From contig JAJEEV010000020.1 of assembly GCA_022820805.1 (NCBI GenBank), forward strand, positions 1-50,620: DNA of 50,620 bases, in the 5' to 3' direction. The notes under the pieces were generated by a model. The model was not told the origin of the DNA and ran no database searches. It worked only from the letters and a program-made list of their open reading frames with translations. Source of the DNA: Acidimicrobiia bacterium. GTDB taxonomy: Bacteria > Actinomycetota > Acidimicrobiia > Acidimicrobiales > Aldehydirespiratoraceae. This document shows, piece after piece, positions 24,100 to 31,875 of this stretch (the first letter of the stretch is position 1; each line of letters opens with the position of its first letter). A program made the translations under genes and the position numbers.

Positions 24100-25719
24100 A
24101 TGATCCTGAGCCGAAGCAGGACCGCATTGCTCTGCGCCTTCGTGATGCTCGCGGCGGCCTGCGGCAACAGTCCCAGCAGCGACGGGGCCGCGCCCGCTCC
24201 CGACACCGCGGCGCCCACCACCGCCGCGCCGGCCACGACCGCGGCCGGCACCTCCGACCCGGACACCGCTGCGGAGGCTCCCGAGCCCGACACCCCCGAG
24301 CCGGACACCCCCGAGACCGGAACGCCCTCCGACGAGGCTGCCGACGACCCGGACGCCGCCACGGGCACCCCCGAGCCGGACGCTGCCGAGACGGAGGAGC
24401 CCACCGGGGAGGCCGCCGAGCCCGAGGCCGATGAGCCCGCCACGACGACTACTACCGAGCCTGTCGTGGAGGAGCCGGTCGACCCGTACCCCCATCGCAA
24501 CGACTTCGTGGCCCTCGACGGGGTGCCCGGCGTCACCGACGACGAGATCAGGGTGGCCGTCATCGGCACCGAGAAGAACAACGTGCTCGGCAACTGCATC
24601 CTTCCCTGTTTCCACACCGGGATCCAGGCGTACTTCGACTACGTCAACGACGCGGGCGGCGTCTACGGGCGCCGGCTGGTGATCGGCGAGTTGCTCGACG
24701 ACGAGCTCGGCTTCAATCAGCAGCGCTCGCTCGAGGTGATCGACGGCAACAACAGCCTGGCCGCCTTCCAGGCCACGCTGCTCCCGCTGGGATGGGGCCC
24801 GCTGAACGATGCCGGGATCCCGACGTTCACCTGGAACATCCACGGCGCCGAGGCGGTCAACCGGTACGCCATCTACGGGAACATCGCCATCGGCTGTGCC
24901 GGATGCACCCAGCGGGGCCTGCCGTGGCTGGCCGCGCAGGCCGGTGCCAGCCGGGTGGGGGTGCTCGGATACGGCACGTCGGAGACGTCGAAGGTCAACA
25001 CCCAGGCGTCGGCCGCCTCGATCAGGCTCTACGGCGATGTCCTCGGCGGGCTCGAGGTCGCCTACGTCAACGACAACCTCGCCTTCGGCCTGCCCAACGG
25101 CATCGGGCCCGAGGTCACCCAGATGATCGAGGCGGGCGTGGACTTCATCGCCACGTCCATGGACATCAACGGCATGCTCACCCTGGCCAAGGAACTGGAG
25201 CGGCAGGGGGTGCGGGACCAGGTCACCATGCTCCACCCCAACTCCTACGACGCCGACTTCGTGGCCGATGCGGGCGGGCTGTTCGACGGGGACTACGCGC
25301 TGGTGCTCTTCGTCCCGTTCGAGTACGACAGCGACAGCCCGCTTCGCCAGGCCTATGACCGGTGGGTGCCCGCCCACGGCGGTCCGGTCGCCGAACAGAC
25401 CATGGCCGGATGGGTCAACGCCGACATGCTCGTGACCGGGCTGCTGGAGGCCGGTCCCTCCTTCAGCCGGCAGGCCGTCATCGACTCGCTCAACCGGATC
25501 ACCTACGGCGCCGGCGGGCTGATCAACCCCATCGACTGGAGCCGGCAGCACGCGGCCGTGCTGCCCGGGGTCTACGACCACGCCTACGCGCTGGAGTGCG
25601 TCGCCTACGTCCGGATCGAGCAGGGCGCGTTCACCACCTTCCTTCCCGAGCCGTGGATGTGCTGGCCGGGCGACACCGACGCGTGGTCCGAGCCGACTCC
25701 CACCGACTTCGCGGGCTGA
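24100..25719 (+). CDS. Substrate-binding lipoprotein of a branched-chain amino-acid-type ABC transporter
   Basis: 539 aa. A lipoprotein signal ends in LAAAC (Cys21). Residues about 24-127 form an unusually long Pro/Asp/Glu/Thr/Ala-rich linker with repeated EPDTPEPDTPE-like units. A type I periplasmic-binding fold follows (DEIRVAVIGTEKNN, YFDYVNDAGGVYGRRL, then VDFIATSMDINGMLTLAKEL). The RBS GGGAGGGCG precedes the ATG. It would be anchored outside the membrane with the binding domain held away from it. Four further genes provide the permease and ATPases. LivK-like proteins also bind aromatic acids, amides and urea, so the ligand is open. Confidence 0.9.
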   Translation: MILSRSRTALLCAFVMLAAACGNSPSSDGAAPAPDTAAPTTAAPATTAAGTSDPDTAAEAPEPDTPEPDTPETGTPSDEAADDPDAATGTPEPDAAETEEPTGEAAEPEADEPATTTTTEPVVEEPVDPYPHRNDFVALDGVPGVTDDEIRVAVIGTEKNNVLGNCILPCFHTGIQAYFDYVNDAGGVYGRRLVIGELLDDELGFNQQRSLEVIDGNNSLAAFQATLLPLGWGPLNDAGIPTFTWNIHGAEAVNRYAIYGNIAIGCAGCTQRGLPWLAAQAGASRVGVLGYGTSETSKVNTQASAASIRLYGDVLGGLEVAYVNDNLAFGLPNGIGPEVTQMIEAGVDFIATSMDINGMLTLAKELERQGVRDQVTMLHPNSYDADFVADAGGLFDGDYALVLFVPFEYDSDSPLRQAYDRWVPAHGGPVAEQTMAGWVNADMLVTGLLEAGPSFSRQAVIDSLNRITYGAGGLINPIDWSRQHAAVLPGVYDHAYALECVAYVRIEQGAFTTFLPEPWMCWPGDTDAWSEPTPTDFAG

Positions 25720-25770
25720 CTCCGGCCACTCACCCGGATCCGACCAGACCCGGCTCGTAAGGTCTGAACG

Positions 25771-27813
25771 GTGAGCGGGGCGGCCGGCTTCTTCGAGGAC
25801 CTGTTCCGGGGCCTGCTCCAGGGCACCCCGCCCGGAGCGGTGTACGCCCTGATCGCACTGGGCTTCGTGCTGACCTACAAGACCTCCGGCGTGTTCAACC
25901 TGGCCTTCGGCGCGCAGGCCTACATCTCCGCGGCCATGTACTTCAAGACCCACACGCTCTGGGGCTGGCCCAAGTGGGCCGCGCTGGTGGTGTCGGCCTT
26001 CGTGCTGGCTCCGTTGATCGGCCTGGTGCTGGAACGGCTGATCTTCCGCCACCTGCGCACCGCCTCGGCGGTGTCCAAGCTGGTCGTCGCCATCGGGTTG
26101 AGCGTGGCCCTGCCCGAGCTGTTCAACCAGGCAGCCCGGTTCACGGCCGTCGCCGGGCGCCAGATCAGCGGCATCATGCCCGACGGCGCGGGCGTGTTCT
26201 ACGACCCCTTCGGGGTGTACCGCTTCAACCGCGACGAGCTGGCCATGATGGCCGTGGCCCTCATCGCCACCCTGCTGCTGGCCGCCCTGTTCCGGTTCAC
26301 GATGATCGGCCTGGCCATGCGGGCCGTGGTGGAGAGCCCCCGGATGACCGGGTTGAGCGGCATCAACGCCGACCGGGTCTCGGCGGTCGCCTGGGCCCTG
26401 TCGAGCACCTTCGCGGGCCTGGCCGGCGTGCTGATCGCTCCCAGGTTCAACTCGCTCATCTCGACCGAGTTCTTCATGCTGGTGGTGATCGCGGTGGCCG
26501 CCGCCGCGGTCGGGAAGCTGGTGAGCCTGCCGCGGGCGCTGCTCGGGGGCCTGGGGCTCGGCTGGTTCATCGCCGTGTTCAACACCTTCCTGCCCCGCTG
26601 GTCCGGCGACCACACCTGGCTGCGGCCCTTCCAGGAGAACCTCACCCCGTCGCTGCCGTTCGTGGTGCTGTTCGCGGTCCTGGTCCTGTGGCGGGCCATC
26701 GGGCGCGAGCGGGAGGCGTCCGACCCGCTGTCGGGGGTCGATCCGCCGCCTCCCGCTCTGGCCGCGCTCGAACGGCACCCGAAGCTCACCCTGTTCACAC
26801 GATTGTTCGGTGTGGGGTTCATCGCGGTGGTCGGCTCGGTGGTGTGGTTCCGGGCCGGGGTGCTCTGGATGCATCTGGTCACCACCGCGGTGATCATGTC
26901 GGTGATCTATCTCTCGGTGACGGTCATCACCGGCATGGCCGGGCAGATCTCGCTGTGCCAGGGGACTTTCGCCGCGATCGGCGGGTTCACGATCTTCCAG
27001 ATGGCGGACCGCTTCAACCTGTCGGTTCTGGCCGCCGCCCTGCTGGGCGCGGGCGTGGCCGCCGCGGTCGGCGCGGTGCTGTCGTTGCCGGTGCTGCGCC
27101 TGGGCGGGGTGTGGCTGGCCATCGCCACCCTGGCCTTCGCCTTCTTCTTCGACGCGGTGATGGTCAAGTTCTCGTGGGTCGGCGGCGGGACCACGGCCCT
27201 GCTCACCGGCACCCGGGTGCCGCGGCCGCTGGTCGGCCCCGTCGACTTCGCCAGCGACCGGGCCTTCCTGGTGCTGGCCGTGGTGGTGCTGGTGATCGTG
27301 TCGATCGTCGTGATCCAGCTGCGGGAGGGGACTGTCGGCCGAACCCTCACCGCGCTGCGGGGAAGCGAGGTGGCCGCGGCCTCGATCGGCATCTCGGCGG
27401 CCCGGGCCCGGATCGTGGCGTTCGCGATGTCGGCGGCCATCGCGGGGCTCGGCGGGGCGCTGCTGTCGATGCATCAGCAGAACGTCAACTACAGCACCAA
27501 CTTCGGTCCGGTGAACGCCCTGTTCTGGCTGGTGATCGTGGTGGCGCTGGGAGCCCGGACGGTTGAGGGCGCCATCCAGGCCGGGGCCGCCTTCGCCCTG
27601 TTCGAGCCGCTGATACTGAAGGGGGATCTGCTGGCCTGGATCCTGCGGGGCGAGGATCACCTTCCCGGGCTGTTCCCCATGTCGGGAAGCTGGCGGCTGG
27701 TCCTGTTCGGCCTGATGGCCATCCAGTTCGCCCGCCATCCCGAGGGCCTCGTCGAGCACGGCAAGCGCCGCGCCTCGGCCCGCATCAACCAGTGGCTAGA
27801 GGCCGAGCGGTAG
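25771..27813 (+). CDS. Fused LivH-LivM permease of a branched-chain amino-acid-type ABC transporter
   Basis: 680 aa from a GTG. The first half (to about residue 310) has the LivH layout, starting with GTPPGAVYALIALGFVLTY and containing SGINADRVSAVAWALSS. A charged linker near 310-335 leads to a LivM half (GMAGQISLCQGTFAAIGGFT, LRGSEVAAASIGISAARARI). LivH and LivM are usually separate genes. The fusion joins both membrane subunits in one chain, a known variant in actinobacteria. It follows the lipoprotein by 51 bp and precedes the two ATPases. A 49-bp dispersed repeat lies between it and the first ATPase. Confidence 0.92.
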   Translation: MSGAAGFFEDLFRGLLQGTPPGAVYALIALGFVLTYKTSGVFNLAFGAQAYISAAMYFKTHTLWGWPKWAALVVSAFVLAPLIGLVLERLIFRHLRTASAVSKLVVAIGLSVALPELFNQAARFTAVAGRQISGIMPDGAGVFYDPFGVYRFNRDELAMMAVALIATLLLAALFRFTMIGLAMRAVVESPRMTGLSGINADRVSAVAWALSSTFAGLAGVLIAPRFNSLISTEFFMLVVIAVAAAAVGKLVSLPRALLGGLGLGWFIAVFNTFLPRWSGDHTWLRPFQENLTPSLPFVVLFAVLVLWRAIGREREASDPLSGVDPPPPALAALERHPKLTLFTRLFGVGFIAVVGSVVWFRAGVLWMHLVTTAVIMSVIYLSVTVITGMAGQISLCQGTFAAIGGFTIFQMADRFNLSVLAAALLGAGVAAAVGAVLSLPVLRLGGVWLAIATLAFAFFFDAVMVKFSWVGGGTTALLTGTRVPRPLVGPVDFASDRAFLVLAVVVLVIVSIVVIQLREGTVGRTLTALRGSEVAAASIGISAARARIVAFAMSAAIAGLGGALLSMHQQNVNYSTNFGPVNALFWLVIVVALGARTVEGAIQAGAAFALFEPLILKGDLLAWILRGEDHLPGLFPMSGSWRLVLFGLMAIQFARHPEGLVEHGKRRASARINQWLEAER

Positions 27814-27847
27814 GCGGCGAGTCGTGATGACGCTGGCGAGGCCCTCA

Positions 27848-27896
27848 GCGAGGCCGTGGCCCGAGCGGCCCGTGAGCGCAGCGAACAAGAGCGGGA
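27848..27896 (+). repeat. 49-bp dispersed repeat, copy 2
   Basis: It has the same 49 bases as copy 1 (starts GCGAGGCCGTGGCCCGAGCG, ends GAACAAGAGCGGGA). It sits in the 111-bp gap before the LivG-like gene and is open in that gene's frame, so automated calls may start the protein inside it. Confidence 0.85.
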
Positions 27897-27924
27897 ACGA
27901 CGAAGCACGCGAGGAGGCGAGGGC

Positions 27925-28692
27925 GTGACCGCGCTGCTGGATGCGTCGGGCGTCAGCGTGGCCTTCTCGGGTATCCTCGCCCTCGACGATGTGAGCGTCA
28001 GTGTCCAGGCCGGTGAACGGGTGGGCCTGATCGGGCCCAACGGAGCGGGCAAGACCACGCTGTTCAACTGCCTGCTCGGGATCCTGCGGCCGGACTCGGG
28101 ACGGGTGACGCTCAACGGTGTGGATGTGGGCGGATGGCCGGTCCACCGGCGGGCCCGGGCCGGGATGGGCCGCACCTTCCAGCGGGTGGAGCTGTTCTCC
28201 GACACGACGGTGCGCGAGCACCTGCTCATCGCTGAGCGCGTTCGCAACGGAACCGGTGCCTTCTGGAAGGACCTGGTCGGTCTCGGCCGCCCGCGTCCCG
28301 AGGAGGTGGCGGCCAGCGAGGAGGTGCTCGAGCTGCTGGGCATCGCGGAGTTGGCCGCCAAGCCGGTGGAGTCGCTCAGCCTGGGGCAGAGCCGGCTGGT
28401 GGAGGTCGGGCGGGCCCTCATGACCGGCCCGCAGATCCTGCTGCTCGACGAGCCGTCCTCGGGGCTCGACCGCGACGAGACCCAGGCGCTGGCCGCGACG
28501 TTGCGGGCCGTGCAGGACTCCAAGGGGTATGCGGTGCTGCTGGTGGAACACGACGTGTCGTTGGTGGCCGACTTCACCGAGCGCGCCTACGTGCTCGACT
28601 CGGGCGCACTCATCGCCGGCGGAGCCACCGGCGACGTGCTGGCCGATCCCGCGGTCCGGCGGGCCTACCTGGGTAGCTTCGAGGTCTCGTGA
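27925..28692 (+). CDS. LivG-like ABC transporter ATPase
   Basis: 255 aa. Walker A is GPNGAGKTT at 37-45, the signature is a variant LSLGQSRLVEVGRAL, and Walker B is LLLDEPSSGLD, followed by VEHDVSLVADF. The GLIGPNGAGKTTLFNCLLG region and GMGRTFQRVELF are typical of LivG. The GTG at 27925 has GAGGAGGCGAGG upstream and is preferred over a start inside the repeat. The signature reads LSLGQ rather than LSGGQ, a substitution in the usual glycine. Its stop overlaps the LivF-like ATG (TGATG). Confidence 0.92.
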   Translation: MTALLDASGVSVAFSGILALDDVSVSVQAGERVGLIGPNGAGKTTLFNCLLGILRPDSGRVTLNGVDVGGWPVHRRARAGMGRTFQRVELFSDTTVREHLLIAERVRNGTGAFWKDLVGLGRPRPEEVAASEEVLELLGIAELAAKPVESLSLGQSRLVEVGRALMTGPQILLLDEPSSGLDRDETQALAATLRAVQDSKGYAVLLVEHDVSLVADFTERAYVLDSGALIAGGATGDVLADPAVRRAYLGSFEVS

Positions 28693-29411
28693 TGGCCCCC
28701 ATCCTCGAGCTGCGTGACGTTGAGGCCGGCTACGGACCGTTCCGCGCACTGTTCGGCGTGTCGCTCACGGTGGAGCCGGGGGAGGCGGTCGCCCTGATCG
28801 GGGCCAACGGCGCCGGCAAGACCACTCTGGCCCGGGTGGCCAGCGGCCTGCTGGCTCCTAGTTCGGGGACGGTGCTGGTGGACGGAACCGGCATGGCGGA
28901 GGCCGCGGCATGGCGGTTCGTGCGCACCGGGGTGGTGCACGCCCCCGAGGGACGCTCCGTCTTCGCCACCCTCAGCGTGGAGGACAATCTGGCCCTGTCG
29001 TTCCAGCGGGCCTTCGGCCGGGCCGGGTTGGCCGGTGCCCTGCGCCGGGCCTACGAGCTGTTCCCCCGGCTGGGTCAGCGCCGCACGCAGATCGCGGGCA
29101 CATTGTCGGGCGGCGAGCAGCGCATGCTGTCGCTGGCCCGGGTGCTGGTGGAGTCGCCCCGGCTGCTGATCGCGGACGAGCTGTCGCTGGGCCTGGCGCC
29201 ACTGGTGGTCGACCAGGTGTTCGCAACCTTGGGCCGGATCCGTGAGGCCGGCACCGCGCTGCTGATCGTGGAGCAGCAGGTCGGCCACGCCCTGGAGCTG
29301 TGCGACCGGGCCGCGGTCCTGGAGCACGGGCTGATCACCTGGCAGGGCCCCGCTGAGAGTGCGGGGGCCGCACTGGAGTCCCGTCTGTTCACCACCGGGG
29401 CGGCCCACTGA
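28692..29411 (+). CDS. LivF-like ABC transporter ATPase
   Basis: 239 aa. Walker A is GANGAGKTT at 37-45, the signature is LSGGEQRMLSLARVL, and the Walker B region is LLIADELSLGLAPLVV, the LivF pattern. A GTG three bases earlier is also in frame; the ATG overlapping the LivG stop is preferred. With the lipoprotein, fused permease and LivG it completes an importer. The thiolase-like gene starts on the last base of its stop, which ties import to CoA-thioester breakdown. Confidence 0.93.
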   Translation: MAPILELRDVEAGYGPFRALFGVSLTVEPGEAVALIGANGAGKTTLARVASGLLAPSSGTVLVDGTGMAEAAAWRFVRTGVVHAPEGRSVFATLSVEDNLALSFQRAFGRAGLAGALRRAYELFPRLGQRRTQIAGTLSGGEQRMLSLARVLVESPRLLIADELSLGLAPLVVDQVFATLGRIREAGTALLIVEQQVGHALELCDRAAVLEHGLITWQGPAESAGAALESRLFTTGAAH

Positions 29412-30586
29412 TGGGGGAGCCTCAGGAGCGCAGGGCTGTCATCAGCGGGGCGGCCCAGTCCGACATCGGCCGCCGGCTCTACCGCACCGGCATCGACCTC
29501 ACCGTCGAGGCCGCGCTGCGGGCCATCGCCGACGCCGGGCTCACCACCGCCGACATCGACGGCGTGTCGACCTACCCCGGCTTCGGCGGATCCTTCGGCG
29601 GGGCCATGGGGGCCGAGTTGCACGAGGCGCTGCGGCTGTCGCTCAACTGGCGCAGCGCCGGTGTCGAGACGGCCGGACCGCTGGGCGCGGTCCACAACGC
29701 CATCCTCGCGGTGGCCACCGGGATGGCCCGCCATGTGCTGGTGTTCCGCACCGTGGTCGAGGGCAGCGGCGGACCCCTCCGCCCCGGCAGCGGCGGTGGA
29801 GGCGGCTCGGCCGGGTCGGCCGGCCCGTTCCAGTTCATGATCCCCTACGGGGCGGCCTCGGCGGCCTGCTGGGTGGCCTGCTACGCCCGCCGCCACATGC
29901 ACGACTACGGCACCACCCGCACCCAGCTGGGCGCCATCGCGGTCAACGGGCGCGCCAACGCGGCATCCAACCCCAAGGCCATCTACACCGAGCCCATGAC
30001 CATCGACGACTACCTGGCCGTGCGCATGGTCAGCGACCCGCTGTGCCTCTACGACTGCGACGTGCCCTGCGACGGCTCGACTGCGGTGGTGGTCTCGCAT
30101 CGCGACTACGCGCCCGACGCCCCGGCCGGCGCGGTCGGCGTCAACGCCATCGGCACCGCCATCCGGGGCCGGCCGTCTTGGGACCAGTTCGACGACCTCA
30201 CGTCGATGATGATGCGCCACACCGCGGCCTCCATGTGGGAGCGCACCGAGCTGACCGTCGACGACGTGGACACCGCCCAGCTCTACGACGGGTTCAGCTG
30301 GCTGACCCTGGCCTGGATCGAGGCCATGGGCTTCTGTGGCAAGGGAGAGAGCGGCGCCTTCGTGGAGGGCGGCGCCAACATCGGGCCCGGTGGACCCCTT
30401 CCGCTCAACACCTCCGGCGGCCAGCTGTCGGCGGGCCGGCTGCACGGCTTCGGCCATCTGCACGAGGCGGTGATGCAGCTGCGGGGCACGGCCAACATCG
30501 GTGTGGAGGACTGCGAGGTCGTCGCCGTGGGCGCGGGCGGAGGTCCCGAGACCGGCTGCCTGCTGCTCACCAGGGGACCGTCATGA
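29411..30586 (+). CDS. Thiolase-fold protein of the SCP-x/Ltp2 (lipid-transfer) type
   Basis: 391 aa with thiolase organisation: AVISGAAQSDIGRR start, GITTADIDGV-like segment (GLTTADIDGVSTYPG), and a C-terminal GGQLSAGRLHGFGHLHEAV. The position of the nucleophilic cysteine of true thiolases reads GPLGAVHNAI, so there is no cysteine there. Tyr292 lies in DTAQLYDGF. This and the DUF35 protein encoded next match the Ltp2/DUF35 pair that performs retro-aldol cleavage of steroid side-chain CoA esters in actinobacteria. Aldolase activity here is inferred from these features. Start overlaps the previous stop by one base, and the next gene overlaps by 4 bp. Confidence 0.83.
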   Translation: MGEPQERRAVISGAAQSDIGRRLYRTGIDLTVEAALRAIADAGLTTADIDGVSTYPGFGGSFGGAMGAELHEALRLSLNWRSAGVETAGPLGAVHNAILAVATGMARHVLVFRTVVEGSGGPLRPGSGGGGGSAGSAGPFQFMIPYGAASAACWVACYARRHMHDYGTTRTQLGAIAVNGRANAASNPKAIYTEPMTIDDYLAVRMVSDPLCLYDCDVPCDGSTAVVVSHRDYAPDAPAGAVGVNAIGTAIRGRPSWDQFDDLTSMMMRHTAASMWERTELTVDDVDTAQLYDGFSWLTLAWIEAMGFCGKGESGAFVEGGANIGPGGPLPLNTSGGQLSAGRLHGFGHLHEAVMQLRGTANIGVEDCEVVAVGAGGGPETGCLLLTRGPS

Positions 30587-31023
30587 GCGCGGCCAGCCCT
30601 CCCCGCTTCGTGCTGGCCTCGCCCGAGAGCGACTTCTACTGGCGCTCCGGAGCCGACGGCCGCCTGCGGATCCAGCGCTGCGGCGACTGCCGGCGCTGGA
30701 TCCATCCGCCCGGGCCGGCGTGCCCGTTCTGCCACTCGCGCCGCATCGGGCCCGAGCCGGTGGCCGGCACCGGCACCGTCGCCACGTTCACCGTCAACCG
30801 CAAGGAGTGGATCCCGGGGTTCACGCCCCCGTACGTGTTCGCGTTCGTCGAGCTCGACGAGGATCCGGCCGTGCGCATCGGCACCAACATCGTGGGCTGC
30901 GAGATCGACGACGTGGAGATCGGCATGCGGATGGAGGTCCTGTTCGAGGAGAGCGGCGAGTGGCACGTGCCGCTGTTCCGGCCCCTCGAGACCCGAGCGG
31001 CCCGCGGGTCCGAGGGCTCCTGA
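30583..31023 (+). CDS. DUF35 zinc-ribbon/OB-fold protein
   Basis: 146 aa. An N-terminal helix (ESDFYWRSGADGRLRIQRC) leads to a rubredoxin-like zinc knuckle with Cys33, Cys36, Cys47 and Cys50, then an OB-fold (GTGTVATFTVNRKEW, PYVFAFVELDEDPAVR). This arrangement is ChsH2-C/DUF35, which forms a complex with thiolase-fold aldolases and channels acyl-CoA intermediates. ATGA overlap with the thiolase-like gene supports a stoichiometric complex. Confidence 0.9.
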   Translation: MSAASPPRFVLASPESDFYWRSGADGRLRIQRCGDCRRWIHPPGPACPFCHSRRIGPEPVAGTGTVATFTVNRKEWIPGFTPPYVFAFVELDEDPAVRIGTNIVGCEIDDVEIGMRMEVLFEESGEWHVPLFRPLETRAARGSEGS

Positions 31024-31856
31024 TGCCGCTGATCACCCTCGACCAGCTGCTCGACTGCCTCGAGGTGCGGGAGTCGAGGCCGGGGGTGTGGACCGCGCCG
31101 AGCCTGGAGATGGACTACCCCAGGGTCTTCGGCGGTCAGCTGCTCGCTCAGGCGGTGGCGCTGGGCGCGGCCACCACCGAGGGCAAGACCGTCAAGTCCC
31201 TGAGCTGCCTGTTCCCGCGTGAGGCCCGCCGGACCGAGCCGCTGGAGTTCGATGTGGAACTGACCCAGACCGGACGGACCTTCGCCGTGCGCCGGATCCG
31301 GGCCAGCCAGCAGCACAAGACCGTGTTCGTGGCGCTGCTCTCGATGCATGTACCCGAGCCGGGGACTGCGCCGGAGTTCGAGCACCAGGACCCCGCCCCG
31401 GAGGCGGGCCGGCCCGGCGAGGCTGTCGACGCCGACCTGAACATGATCCCGTTCCAGACCCGGGTGGTGGACGGAACCGATCTGCGCGCCAGGCAACGGG
31501 GTCCCGCCGACTTCGCCTTCTGGACCCGGGTCTCCGACCGCCGGCTGCCCGACGATCCGACCGTCCACCAGGCCCTGCTGGCCCACGCCACCGACCTGAC
31601 GGTGGTCGGCACCGTGCTGCGGCCCGTCGAGGGGATCAGCCAGGCCGACGCCGGGGAGCGGCTCCACACCGCGGTCACGAGCCACACGATGTGGTTCCAC
31701 CGGCCGTTCCGCATCGACGAGTGGTGCCTCGTGGCGCAGCACTCGCCCACGCTCGCCGGCGGCCGGGGCTTCGGTCACGGCCACGCCTACTCCGGCGGCG
31801 AGCTGGTCGCCTCCTTCGGCCAGGAGTGCATGATCCGTCCCGTCGCCTCGGACTAG
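31023..31856 (+). CDS. Acyl-CoA thioesterase II (TesB-like), double hotdog
   Basis: 277 aa. VFGGQLLAQAVALGAAT (the first hotdog's helix) and the C-terminal hotdog with HTMWFHRPFRIDEWCL and GHGHAYS...GELVASFGQE are TesB-family patterns. It hydrolyses acyl-CoA to the free acid and CoA, which would release a dead-end or end product of the pathway and recycle CoA. It starts one base into the DUF35 stop and ends the transporter/thiolase run. A 20-bp gap separates it from an MFS gene. Confidence 0.9.
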   Translation: MPLITLDQLLDCLEVRESRPGVWTAPSLEMDYPRVFGGQLLAQAVALGAATTEGKTVKSLSCLFPREARRTEPLEFDVELTQTGRTFAVRRIRASQQHKTVFVALLSMHVPEPGTAPEFEHQDPAPEAGRPGEAVDADLNMIPFQTRVVDGTDLRARQRGPADFAFWTRVSDRRLPDDPTVHQALLAHATDLTVVGTVLRPVEGISQADAGERLHTAVTSHTMWFHRPFRIDEWCLVAQHSPTLAGGRGFGHGHAYSGGELVASFGQECMIRPVASD

Positions 31857-31875
31857 GCACAGACGGGCTCTCATC

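Noticed and set aside
23908..27759. Very long minus-strand open frame opposite the transporter genes
   Set aside because: It is antisense to genes with complete family motifs, its composition is rich in His/Arg/Gln/Gly as expected from the complement of GC-rich codons, and it has no recognisable domain.
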